Assembly (NCBI GenBank): GCA_012728875.1
Contig: JAAYEF010000011.1
Location: 62,001-126,000, forward strand
Source: Candidatus Cloacimonadota bacterium
Lineage (GTDB): Bacteria; Cloacimonadota; Cloacimonadia; Cloacimonadales; Cloacimonadaceae
Direction of reading: 5' to 3'
Length of the DNA: 64,000 bases
In this document: positions 1-9,300 of the stretch, piece by piece
Layout of the letters: every line of letters begins with the position of its first letter
How positions within the stretch are numbered: the stretch's first letter is position 1
The notes under the pieces: generated by a model
The model's database searches: none
Told to the model about the DNA's origin: nothing
Seen by the model: only the letters and a program-made list of their open reading frames with translations
Translations under genes and position numbers: made by a program

Positions 1-631
1 TTTCAAAGGAGCTTTTCACTCCGTAAAATGCGATGGAGCCTTCACGAAGGCATTTCAACCCTTGGGAACCGCCAAGATATTCCACCAGCGTGGAAGGCTG
101 TGCGTCTGAATCCACCTGAATTTTGCCCGGCACAAAGCCATAGTCAAACCAGCTTTCATAGATGCTTGTCAGCTTTTTAAAATCATTTTCTGGGGGAAGC
201 TTGGCAATATTCACACTGGTGCTGATGATGGGCTCATCCAAAAGTTCGATGATGAAGCGCAACATATCATCCTGAGGAACCCGGAACGCAACCTTGCCAT
301 CCACGGCAAGATGCTCAAAACGCGGGTCATCACATTTGAAGGCAATGCTCAGGTTTCCCGGCCAATATTGCTCCATGAGGGGCAAAAGCCGGGGTGGAAC
401 ATGAATTCCCTGATCTTCAAACCAGTCCAGATGCGGAATCAGCACGATCAGCCCCTGGTGGGTGTCGCGCCCTTTCAAGCGCTGAATTCGCTCAATCGCT
501 TTTTGGGATGAAACAGTGCAGCCGATGCCATACATGCCGCCCGTATAGTGCAGAAATGTCTTATCCTTAAAATCGTTTTTCAGAATCGTTTTTTCAAGCT
601 TGCGTACGGAAGGCTGCACCAAAAGCCGCAT
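1..631 (-). CDS. Sua5/YciO/YrdC-family protein (threonylcarbamoyl-AMP synthase type), 3' end cut by window
   Basis: Reading leftward from an ATG at 629-631 there is an open frame of about 210 codons that runs off the window. The translation begins MRLLVQPSVRKLEKTIL, then has YGIGCTVSSQKAIERI, RLKGRDTHQGLIVLI, YWPGNLSIAF, VAFRVPQDD, IISTSVN and, near the visible end, PSTLVEYLGG followed by LREGSIAFYG. The order 'KxR / PGxxTxxL-like / R(V/I)P / STSxN / STxV / REG' is that of the YrdC fold, which makes threonylcarbamoyl-AMP for tRNA t6A. Almost the whole ~200-residue domain is present. The usual TDTVYG segment is TGGMYG here, so the YciO branch cannot be excluded. It lies 15 bp downstream of the M23 gene and is probably cotranscribed with it. 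tsaD, acting later in the same pathway, is at 60.9 kb. Confidence 0.8.
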   Translation of the reverse strand, partial: MRLLVQPSVRKLEKTILKNDFKDKTFLHYTGGMYGIGCTVSSQKAIERIQRLKGRDTHQGLIVLIPHLDWFEDQGIHVPPRLLPLMEQYWPGNLSIAFKCDDPRFEHLAVDGKVAFRVPQDDMLRFIIELLDEPIISTSVNIAKLPPENDFKKLTSIYESWFDYGFVPGKIQVDSDAQPSTLVEYLGGSQGLKCLREGSIAFYGVKSSFE

Positions 632-646
632 GAAACCGTCCTTTTT

Positions 647-1762
647 CTATTCCAGATATGAAAGCGGGTTCACCGCTTTGCCGTCTTTGCGCACCTCAAA
701 GTGCAGTGATGGCTCGCTGGCGGAGCCCGTCATGCCGGATTTGGCAATGGTTTGACCCTTTTTGACCGTGGCACCGGTGGAAACCAGCAAATCATTGTTA
801 TATCCATAAACGGTGAAAAATCCGTTGTTGTGATCGATGATCAGCAGTTTGCCCTGTCCGCCGTAGGAGCCGGAGAAAATAACCGTTCCATCGGCAGCGG
901 CGGAGACTCCGGTCCATTCAGCCACGGCAATGTCGATCCCGTTTGAAACCACGGAGGTGTTGTAGGCTTTGGTTTCCTGACCATAACCGCGGATGATGCG
1001 TCCTTTCAAGGGCCAGGCGATGGTGCGGGCGCTGAATGCGCTGGCCTTGGGCTCGGTTCCCTCGGGTTTGGGCTTGGGCTTGCTGGTGAGGCTGGCAATC
1101 AGGGATTCCAGTTGGGCCTTGTCTTTCTGCAGCTTGGCAATGCGGTCTTGAAGCTGCTGCTGTTCGCGAGTCAGCTTGTTTTGCTCTGCCTGCAGGTTTC
1201 TGGCCTGCTGATCCAGCTTGCTGCTGGCGCTGGATTTTTCCTTCAGGTCCATGCTGGCAAGGTTGTACTCATAACCCCTGCTCCGCTGTTCATGTGACAG
1301 CGAATACTGGGTGTCTCCCAGATGATTCAATTTTTCCGTGGTCTGCACCGCCATCACAGAGAGGCTGCGCTGGCTTTTTTGGACTATGCCCAAAGAACGT
1401 TCCTTGCGGGAAAGCCGGACCATTTTGTCCAACTGATCTGCCTGCATCGATCGCAGTTCGTTGATATTGTGCTCCACGTTATGAAGTTCGAAATTGACGG
1501 AATTCAGCTTTTGCAATTTTTCATTCGCAACGCTTTGGCTGCGGCGCAGTTCAACGTCCGTCTTCTGCTTTGCCTGCTTCACGTTTTTGATCACCGTCTC
1601 GTTTTTCTTTTTCTTTGCCTCGTTTTGCGAGATCTTGTTTTCAGCCTGCTGCACGTCTTTTTGGATTTTATCGAGCTGCTTTTGTTTGTCGCTCAGTTCG
1701 TCGGCAGCAACTGCTGTCATCAGCAAAAACAGGCCAAGTATCGTAATTATCTTATTTTTCAT
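647..1762 (-). CDS. EnvC-like coiled-coil protein with degenerate M23/LytM domain
   Basis: A 371-aa exported protein. Residues 1-20 are a signal peptide ending AVAA. Residues about 21-228 are charged heptad-rich coiled coil, followed by a KPKPKPEG linker and a LytM (peptidase M23) domain at about 246-371. The fold landmarks are clear (GxxVxAAADGTV, GGQGKLLIIDH, G..VKKGQTIAKSG, LHFEVRKDGKAVNPLSYL). However, the zinc/catalytic positions look lost: the HxGxD motif reads SNGID (Ser273), the YxHL histidine is Tyr in VYGYN, and the first His of HxH is Ser352. This is the pattern of E. coli EnvC, whose dead LytM domain activates amidases, so a role as activator of peptidoglycan hydrolysis at division is inferred. 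Alternative: a simple wall-binding protein. Confidence 0.88.
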   Translation of the reverse strand: MKNKIITILGLFLLMTAVAADELSDKQKQLDKIQKDVQQAENKISQNEAKKKKNETVIKNVKQAKQKTDVELRRSQSVANEKLQKLNSVNFELHNVEHNINELRSMQADQLDKMVRLSRKERSLGIVQKSQRSLSVMAVQTTEKLNHLGDTQYSLSHEQRSRGYEYNLASMDLKEKSSASSKLDQQARNLQAEQNKLTREQQQLQDRIAKLQKDKAQLESLIASLTSKPKPKPEGTEPKASAFSARTIAWPLKGRIIRGYGQETKAYNTSVVSNGIDIAVAEWTGVSAAADGTVIFSGSYGGQGKLLIIDHNNGFFTVYGYNNDLLVSTGATVKKGQTIAKSGMTGSASEPSLHFEVRKDGKAVNPLSYLE

Positions 1763-1848
1763 AATTCTTCACCACATCTGGCAATTACAAACCATAATTA
1801 AACGCCCTGCAGCTCTGTCAATGCAAATTTTAATCCCGATTTTAAGCT

Positions 1849-1883
1849 AAAAAAAGAAGCCGCCCCATTTTTGAGACGGCTTC
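1849..1883 (-). terminator. Rho-independent terminator of secDF
   Basis: A GAAGCCG/CGGCTTC inverted repeat (1856-1862 with 1877-1883) lies just downstream of the secF stop. On the minus strand it is followed by a run of seven T (1849-1855). Confidence 0.85.
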
Positions 1884-1907
1884 GCTTTATTGTTTTGAAT
1901 CTTATGA

Positions 1908-2870
1908 TTATTTTTTGGTCATTTGCTTCACGGCGCGCTGTTCGCGTTTGGTGCCTTTGATGGCATCCAAAACCAGGTTGCTGGCGATGAAGATGGATGA
2001 ATAGGTTCCAAAAAGGATACCCAGGCTCATTGCCAAGGCAAAGTCGTGAATCACGGGACCGCCAAAGAAATACAGTGCCAGCGAGGTGAGCAATGTGGTT
2101 CCGGCTGTGATCACGGTGCGGCTGAGCGTGGGATTGATCGAGCGGTTGAAAATCACGGGGATATCATCCTTGCGATAGATTTTCAGGTCTTCGCGGATGC
2201 GGTCGAAGATCACGATGGTGTCGTTGATGGAATAACCCACAATGGTGAGCAGCGCCGCGATGATGGTCATGGTGATTTCCTTGCCTGTCCAGGCAAACAC
2301 GCCCACAATGATCATCACGTCATGGAAAAGTGCCAAAATCGCCATCAAACCGAAAGTGAATTCGAAACGGATTCCAACGTAAATCACCATCAAGACCAAC
2401 GCAATGCCAACCGCCATGAGGGCTTTGTTGCGCATTTCCATTCCTGCTCTGGCGCCAACTGTGTTGAATTCTTGGATCACTTCGTTGTCCAAGTCGCGGT
2501 TTTTGGTATAATCAGCCAAATCTTTAACCAACACCTTGAGGAGCTGTTCTTTAATGGCTTTATCATCTTCTCCGCCCATCTTGATCTGGAAAGTGCAATC
2601 CTCGCGGGCGCCGATGAATTGGATCTCGGTATCCTTAAAACCAGCCTCATTGATCACTTTACGAAGCTGATCGATGTGCAGGGGTTCCACCGCCGGATCT
2701 TTGGCCTTCAGGTTCACGATGGTGCTCACACCACCCTTGAAGTCTGTGCTCCAATTCAATCCTTTCACGATCACACCGGCTACAGAGACAAGCAGGAGGA
2801 TTACTGAAATGACGTAAAAAACTTTTCTGTGCTGAACGAAGGGGAAATTGCTGTTTTTGAATAGTCTCAT
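1908..2870 (-). CDS. secF: Protein translocase subunit SecF
   Basis: A 320-aa SecF, the inner-membrane partner of SecD that uses the proton gradient to help complete Sec export. One N-terminal transmembrane segment (about 18-38) is followed by the periplasmic domain, with GLNWSTDFKGGVSTIV typical of the SecD/F P1 entry and the GARAGMEMRNKALMAV region before TM2. A C-terminal block of five membrane helices contains GYSINDTIVIFDRIRE and RTVITAGTTLLTSLALYFFGG, both SecF signatures. Length matches the family. It follows secD by 10 bp and the pair ends at the terminator just downstream. A functional Sec accessory complex fits the large number of exported proteins in the window. Confidence 0.97.
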   Translation of the reverse strand: MRLFKNSNFPFVQHRKVFYVISVILLLVSVAGVIVKGLNWSTDFKGGVSTIVNLKAKDPAVEPLHIDQLRKVINEAGFKDTEIQFIGAREDCTFQIKMGGEDDKAIKEQLLKVLVKDLADYTKNRDLDNEVIQEFNTVGARAGMEMRNKALMAVGIALVLMVIYVGIRFEFTFGLMAILALFHDVMIIVGVFAWTGKEITMTIIAALLTIVGYSINDTIVIFDRIREDLKIYRKDDIPVIFNRSINPTLSRTVITAGTTLLTSLALYFFGGPVIHDFALAMSLGILFGTYSSIFIASNLVLDAIKGTKREQRAVKQMTKK

Positions 2871-2880
2871 TTTTCTCTCC

Positions 2881-4551
2881 TTAGATGCTCAGTTTTTCAC
2901 TGTTTCGGCTCAACAGGGTCTTGTCCATCAGCCAGCGCACGAAAACGATGGCGGTGAAGATGGAGCCAATGATACCGATGGTGAGGGTGAGCGCGAATCC
3001 ACGAACGGGACCGGTGCCAAATTGATAGAGCACAAATGCCGCGATCAGAGTGGTGAGGTTCGCGTCCCAAATGGTGATGGTGGCGCGTTTGAAGCCGGCG
3101 TCTGCAGCGGAACGCGCATTTTTGCCGGTTTCAAGTTCTTCGCGGATGCGTTCAAAGATGAGCACGTTGGCGTCCACTGCCATACCGATGGTCAAAATGA
3201 TACCAGCGATACCGGGCATGGTGAGGGTTCCGCCAAAGGCTGTGAGCATGGCAAGGATGAAACCAACGTTGAAAACCAACGCGATGTTTGCCAAAAAGCC
3301 GCTCATTTTGTAGTAGATCAGCATGAAAATCACCACGGCGATGATGCCGATCAGACCGGCCATCAAGCCGCTTTTCACGCTGTCTGCGCCCAGGGTGGCG
3401 GAAACTTGGTTCGAGCTTTTCACCTCAACTGGAGCGCTCAGGCTCTTGTTGTTCAAAAGGATGGCAAGGGAACGGGCTTCGTCCATGGTGAACTGGCCTG
3501 TGATGGTGGCTTTTCCCTCAGGGATTCTGTCTTGAATCACGGGAGCGGAATAAACGGTGTTGTCCACCACGATGGCCAATCTTTCCTTGATGTTGTCGCC
3601 GGTCACGTTGGCAAACTTGCGTGCGCCCTTGGTGGTAAAGCTAAGGGAAATATAGGGCTTGCCAGCCATTCTGGGGTCGGAATGTCCGGAGGCGCCAATT
3701 TCCATGCTGGCGCTGTCCAGATCCGTTCCCATGATTTCCGCAGTGGATTTCAGCACATAGAGAACAACCGGAGCCTTGGCTTTGCGCATTTCATCGTCCG
3801 CGTTGTTCAAAACCAGATCATAACCCTTGGGCTTCAGGTTTTGGAACTCTTTGCTGTTCAAGAGGTTCACCATCATCTCATAGTCGTCGAAACGAACCGC
3901 ATATTCGCCCTGCACATCTGTGAGCAGGGATTTGAAGACTCCGGATTTGCCGTCGGATTCGCGCACAGGAGCATCTTCATCGTCTGCATCTTCAGCTTCC
4001 TGAAGATCCTGAGCTTCTTCAGCGGGCTTCTTTTCCGCGGGCTTCGGATCTTTTTTATCAATTTCGCGATATTCTGCTTCCAGCTTGGCAAGTTCCGGAA
4101 AACTGGAAAGGTTGGATTGCAGGATTCCGTCAACTTGATCCACAAAACGATTGGCATCTTCACCGGTCACCACCAGCTTGAAAACCAATTCTGCGGATTT
4201 GGTGAGCAAGTCGGCGGCGGCGCGGGGGTTTTTCACGCCCGGAAGCTGGACAATAATGTCGTTTTCGCCGCTGCGTTGGATCACAGGCTCGGCAACGCCA
4301 AATTGGTCAATACGGCTTCTGATGATGTTCATGTTTCCGTCAACAGCGTCCTTGGCATCTTTTTCGCTCATGCCGGAGGTGTTCACGGTCAAAACGGTCT
4401 GAGTTCCGCCCTTGAGGTCCAAACCCAAGTTCAGTTTTTTCTTGATGAACCAGTTGGAATCCTCGGAAAAAACCAGTGGCGAAAGAAAGATCAGTGTAAC
4501 CAATACGAAGATCAGTATGGATACAGGTGCTAACCAGGAGAGTTTTTTCAT
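2881..4551 (-). CDS. secD: Protein translocase subunit SecD
   Basis: A 556-aa SecD, partner of SecF in preprotein export. It has an N-terminal transmembrane segment, then LNLGLDLKGGTQTVL (classic SecD D1 motif), ENDIIVQLPGV, a P1 region with SLSFTTKGARKFANVT, GKATITGQF, LAILLNNKSLSAPVEV, and a C-terminal six-helix domain with GMAVDANVLIFERIREEL, as in all SecD proteins. Between about residues 164 and 200 there is a strongly acidic, Pro/Glu/Ala-rich insertion (nt 3952-4062) that I do not associate with standard SecD. The start at 4551 is supported by a hydrophobic N-terminus immediately after MKKLSW. A CTTGACG -35-like box at 4691-4696 lies upstream. Confidence 0.97.
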   Translation of the reverse strand: MKKLSWLAPVSILIFVLVTLIFLSPLVFSEDSNWFIKKKLNLGLDLKGGTQTVLTVNTSGMSEKDAKDAVDGNMNIIRSRIDQFGVAEPVIQRSGENDIIVQLPGVKNPRAAADLLTKSAELVFKLVVTGEDANRFVDQVDGILQSNLSSFPELAKLEAEYREIDKKDPKPAEKKPAEEAQDLQEAEDADDEDAPVRESDGKSGVFKSLLTDVQGEYAVRFDDYEMMVNLLNSKEFQNLKPKGYDLVLNNADDEMRKAKAPVVLYVLKSTAEIMGTDLDSASMEIGASGHSDPRMAGKPYISLSFTTKGARKFANVTGDNIKERLAIVVDNTVYSAPVIQDRIPEGKATITGQFTMDEARSLAILLNNKSLSAPVEVKSSNQVSATLGADSVKSGLMAGLIGIIAVVIFMLIYYKMSGFLANIALVFNVGFILAMLTAFGGTLTMPGIAGIILTIGMAVDANVLIFERIREELETGKNARSAADAGFKRATITIWDANLTTLIAAFVLYQFGTGPVRGFALTLTIGIIGSIFTAIVFVRWLMDKTLLSRNSEKLSI

Positions 4552-5059
4552 TGATCTATGCTCCCAATGTAATAAAATTTCCTATGTATTTTTTGGCTGA
4601 ATCCAGATTGGCGCTTGCCTTGCATGCGAAACAGCCGGGTTTGCCTTGTTTTTACAAAGCATTTCTCCAAACATTTCAACCCTGCCAAATCGTCAAGATT
4701 TTTATTGAAAGACCTTACTTGGGGCATTTTTCACAGATGATTTTGCTATTTTTAACGATCAAGAGCGCTTTGCCATATTTTTCGTGTTCTATCGAAGACC
4801 AAAGATCATTGCCAAAGCATGTAATACACTATGGTTCAGTAGATTACCCTTGACGTAAAGAAAGGCTGGAGCCTGGCATTGCACACATGAATTTTTAAAT
4901 AATGAACCCCAAGCCGCCTTCCTCCTTGAGCCCCAAAGCCATCTTCCCTGGCAGATACTCGTCAACCACCCGCGAAAAACTGGGGTGGCTCATGAGCAGC
5001 AGTGTGGCAACTGATGAGCTCGGCTCAAGGGAGAAGCAGACTGGAATCCAGACGGATGT
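4552..5059. other. Intergenic stretch without a convincing gene
   Basis: About 500 bp separate secD from the epimerase gene, both on the minus strand. A possible secD promoter is seen: CTTGACG (minus strand, 4691-4696) with TGTTTG 17 bp further on, which is weak. On the minus strand a short frame at about 4903-5001 encodes an ATG-initiated 32-residue peptide (MSHPSFSRVVDEYL... ending GGLGFII) with no ribosome-binding site. I cannot tell whether it is a gene fragment or chance. Confidence 0.4.
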
Positions 5060-6082
5060 CTATCTCAGCTTCTTTTTCAGGCTTCCGTTCATGGAAGAGA
5101 CGATATCCGCCACGGTTTCCTGCAGTGAGCGGGTTTTATAGGAAAGCTCTGAAACCGCTTTGGCATTGGAAAAAAGGCTGTTGTTCGAAATTGTGAACAG
5201 CGAATAGAGGGTGAAAAACGGGGTCTTGCGAGCCATTTTGTAGTAAAGTTCGGCAAAGGGCGCCGCGGCTTTTGCCAGCCAGAGGGGGAGGCGGATTCTG
5301 GGTTTGCGGCGTCCGCTGCTTTTTGCCAGTTCATTCAGCATTTCACTGATTTCCACCACACGGTTGGACAGGATATAGCATTCACCTTTCCTGCCTTTTT
5401 GGGCTGCAGCCACCACACCGGATGCCACATCGCGAACGTCCACAAAGTCGTAGGCTCCCTTGATGATGGCGTTGAAGCGACCCTGCAGGAAGGAGTTCAT
5501 CATCTGAGCCATGTTTCCGCTGCGGGGTGCGTGGGGTCCAATGATCCCGGAGGGGTGAACCACCAGGGCATCCATGCCTTCCCTCGCAGCGTCCAAGACC
5601 TTTTGGGTGGCCATGGCCTTGGTTTTTGCGTAGTAGCCAATCACTTTTTCCGGGCTGAAAAAGGAGATCTCCTTCATGGTTTGGCCGTCTGGAAGAATGG
5701 GAATGGCGTGCACTGAACTCACATAGACCAATCTTTTTGCATGATGTTTTTTGCAGGCGGCAATCATGTTTTGGGTTCCGCCAACGTTCACGTCGTAAAG
5801 CCGCTGGTCTTTGCCAAGACTGATGCCAATCAGCCCAGCGCAATGAATCACGGTGAATTCGGCGTCGTCCGGGTTTTCAAAAAGCTGGTCCAGGGATTGC
5901 GCATAGCGGACGTCGCCGGCATAGCGGGTGAGATGATCTCTGTTTTCATCCACATAGGAGGGAATCTTTTCCCATTGCAGGGTGAAAGCGCGAACTTCAT
6001 GGCCCTGGCTCAAAAGCTCTTTCACCACATAGCTGCCCAGATGCCCGGCCGCGCCGGTCACGATGTAAATCTGTTTTTTCAT
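5060..6082 (-). CDS. Extended short-chain dehydrogenase / NAD-dependent epimerase
   Basis: A 340-aa Rossmann protein of the extended SDR (NAD-dependent epimerase/dehydratase) family. The N-terminus has the nucleotide-binding GAAGHLGSYV motif (GxxGxxG), later D(V)RYAQSLDQLF, IHCAGLIG, the NVGGTQNMI helix, the catalytic Ser in YVSSVHA and the YxxxK motif as YYAKTKA, then VVHPSGIIGPHAPRSGN. This resembles dihydroflavonol-4-reductase/HpnA-like members; the substrate cannot be predicted. I chose ATG 6082 (MKKQIYIVTG) because GGAG lies 8 nt before it. The longer frame from 6142 starts with an unlikely MGSPVRFF leader. It stands alone, divergent from the C25 protease gene. Confidence 0.85.
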   Translation of the reverse strand: MKKQIYIVTGAAGHLGSYVVKELLSQGHEVRAFTLQWEKIPSYVDENRDHLTRYAGDVRYAQSLDQLFENPDDAEFTVIHCAGLIGISLGKDQRLYDVNVGGTQNMIAACKKHHAKRLVYVSSVHAIPILPDGQTMKEISFFSPEKVIGYYAKTKAMATQKVLDAAREGMDALVVHPSGIIGPHAPRSGNMAQMMNSFLQGRFNAIIKGAYDFVDVRDVASGVVAAAQKGRKGECYILSNRVVEISEMLNELAKSSGRRKPRIRLPLWLAKAAAPFAELYYKMARKTPFFTLYSLFTISNNSLFSNAKAVSELSYKTRSLQETVADIVSSMNGSLKKKLR

Positions 6083-6352
6083 GGTGGTCTCCATTTTTTT
6101 TAAAGTGTGTTGATAAATAAAAAAACGGACCGGGCTTCCCAAAAATCCCGTCTAGGATATTTTCATAATATTGCACCAAAATAATGCTTGGCAAATCATG
6201 TCAAGAAAAACTCGTTTTCCTTCTACCAAATATACTCCCAAACACACAAAACCCTGCAAATCTTTCCAAAAATCCCTTCTGTTAAAGAAATCCCGTCTTT
6301 GGAATGTGGCTTGCATAATAATATGGAAAAACATAAATAAGGTCTTTGCCTG
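6083..6352. other. Divergent intergenic region, AT-rich
   Basis: 270 bp between the divergently transcribed epimerase and C25 protease genes. It must hold promoters for both. A TAATAAT-type A/T-rich box lies at about 6318-6325, before the protease gene, but no -35 box is convincing. The short frames here look random. Confidence 0.3.
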
Positions 6353-9300
6353 ATGAAACATTTCATAGCCGTTATCTCCCTCCTCATCGGTTTTGCCGTC
6401 TTGGCTGCCGACGTAAGTTTTTCCTACACCATGGCTGAACCTTCGCTGAAGGTTTCGGATGAATACACATTTGTAAGGTTGGATGGCGCTCAAAGCTGGG
6501 GAACCCCTGGTGAGCCAGAACTGCCTTGGTTTGGCACCAAAATCTTGCTGCAGCCCGGAGAAGAGGCACTGGAAATCCAGGTCAGCCTCAGCCAGCCGCA
6601 GGTTTTCACGCTGGAGCGCCCCGTGGCACCGCTTCAACAGCAGCATCCGCTTTCCAGTCCGGTCCAGCATCCGCGGACGCAGCCGAATCCCGCCATCTAT
6701 GAAAACCCTGGATTCTGGCCGCAGCTTGCTCACAACGGCGTGAACACCCAGTTCCTGAGCGGACATCCGATCAACTTTTCCGCCGTCTGTCCCTTTGAAT
6801 ATGAGCCGCAGACTGCGCAGCTCACATTTTATCGCAGGATCGACATTACTGTTCGCACCTCAGGCGGCTCCCGGTCTAACGAAGCTTTGCGCCTTTTGAA
6901 GCAGGATGCCTCGGTGCTGGAACAACTGGCAAGCTCGGTGGACAACCGCATCGACATTCCCAAATATTCCACCCGGCAAAGCGGCTATGATTATCTCATC
7001 ATCCACGATGCTGATAAATTCGACCAATGGCAGCCCATCAAAGCTTTTCACAGCCAGCGTGGCTTGAACGTGATGATGAAATCAGTGCAGGAAATCCAAA
7101 GCGGCTTTGCCGGACAAGACCTTCAGGAAAAAATCCGCAATTTCATCATCAGCGTCTATCAAAACAATCCCCTGCGCCATGTGCTTCTGGCTGGCGACAC
7201 CGATGTGATCCCACACCGCGGTTTTTATGTGAACATGGGCAGCGGAGCCGATTATGTGGACTACGACATTCCTGCAGATATGTATTACAGCTGCCTGGAC
7301 GGAAACTGGAACACAAATGGAAACAACCTTTGGGGCGAACCCACGGAAGCGGATTTGGTTCCGGAACTGTCCATCGGACGTTTTTGCTATAACAACGACA
7401 CTGAGATTCAGAGCTTTATCCATAAAACCACCAGCTATCTCACCCAGCCTGTGATTTCGGATATGAAAACCTCGCTTTTTGTGGGGGAATGGCTTTGGGA
7501 CGGTCCCACCTGGGGCGGAGACTACATGGATGAAATGATTGGCGGCAGTTCCATGAACGGCTACACCACCGTGGGAGTGCCCACAAACTGGAATATCAGT
7601 ACGCTCTACGACAGAACCTACGGCCAGGCTGACTCCTGGACCGGAAGCCAGGTGCGTCCTCTTCTGAGCCAGGGTCCGAACCTGGTGAACCACTTGGGAC
7701 ACTCTTTCACGAACTACTGCATGCGTTTGAACAATCAGGCGGTCACCGCAAACAGCATCACAAACAACGGCACAGACCAAAACTATTCCATCTATTTCTC
7801 CCAAGGCTGCTATGCCGGCTCTTTCGACAACCGTGAATCAAATGCCGGTCAATATACGTCGGATTCCATCACGGAAAAATTCACCAGCATTTCCACTTCC
7901 GCGGTAGCCATGATATCCCATTCCCGCTACGGATGGGGCATGCAAGGTTCCACAGACGGCGCCTCTCAAAAGATCCACCGTCAATATATTGATGCCATTT
8001 TTGGAGAAAACCTGCGCGAGCTGGGCTTCGTTTTGGCAGACAGCAAGGTGGACAATATCCCCTTTATGTCGAACATGCCTGTGATGTATTGGGTTGTGTA
8101 TGAAACCAATCTTTTCGGCGATCCGGCTCTGATGGTTTGGGGCGACACACCCCAGGAAATGAATGTTCAGCTTCCTTCCTATTGGGCTGTGGGCTTGAAC
8201 AACTACCAAATTCTCACCAACGCACCCGGCGCCAAGCTCAGGCTGAAAAACGGCGATGAACTGCTTTGGGAATCCGAAGCCGACAACACTGGCATGATCA
8301 GCATCGCGCTGATTCAACCGCTGACCCCGGGAGAATATCAGATCAGCATTGTGGCAAACGACTTTTTCGTGTTTTCCGAAACCGTGACCGTGATCGCCAG
8401 CGATCAGCCCTATGTGGTTGCCTCCAGCGTTGATTATATCGACGATGACGGGCTTTACCACACCGGCGAACTCATCGGCGTGAACGTCACCATCGAAAAC
8501 GTTGGGCTGATGGACCAGCTTGGCCCCGGAACCCTGAGCCTGGTAAGCACTTCGCCCAATATCAGCATTTTGAACAGCAGTTGCGGCTTTGACCCCCTTC
8601 AAGCTTCAGACGCCCAAAGCATCGAAGGCTTCTTCCAAATCCGCATCCTCGGCGAATATCCGGACAAACACATCGCCACCATGAACTTTGTGGCAAGCTT
8701 TGATTCCCATCAGGCCACCACCCCGGTCACTCTGATGCTGAACGCACCCAAGCTGAATCTGGACACCTACGAATTCGTTAGTTCCAATCTCATGGTGATG
8801 CCGGGAGACAACGCCGGCCTGAATCTCATCCTCAGCAACACCGGCAGCGGCCAAGCCTTCTTCCCCATGCTGATCCTTTTTTCAGACAACCCTCTGGTGA
8901 ACCTTTCCCAGTTTGACATCGGGCTCGACCCCATCCTGCCCAACGACTTGATTCTCTGCGAAAACGTTGTAACCATCACCGTTTCAGAGGATATGCCCAT
9001 CGGAAGTTCCGCCAACATCGGATATCTGATCACAGCGGAAAATGGAAACGTTTTGGAAGGAGTGTTCTCGCTCTATGTCGGCAACCAAAAATACACCTTT
9101 GAGCACGATCAGCAGGAATGGATCAGCTATCCGCTTTTGGCGAACTTTTCAGACCAATGGCACCGCAACAACAATCGCAACAACACCCAGGGCGGCTCCT
9201 GGTCCATGAAATTCGGCGGACCCGGTTCCTCGGGCTATGCCAGTTCGGCGCATGGAGCCTTGGAAAGTTCTGTGATTCCGCTGGGACAAAATGGCAGGCT

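Noticed and set aside
4902-5141. Plus-strand 79-codon frame in the secD-epimerase gap
   Set aside because: Runs antisense into the epimerase gene, no ribosome-binding site, no recognisable domain.
6152-6766. 204-codon minus-strand frame crossing the start of the C25 gene
   Set aside because: Antisense of a gene with clear signal peptide and domain structure; no motif of its own.
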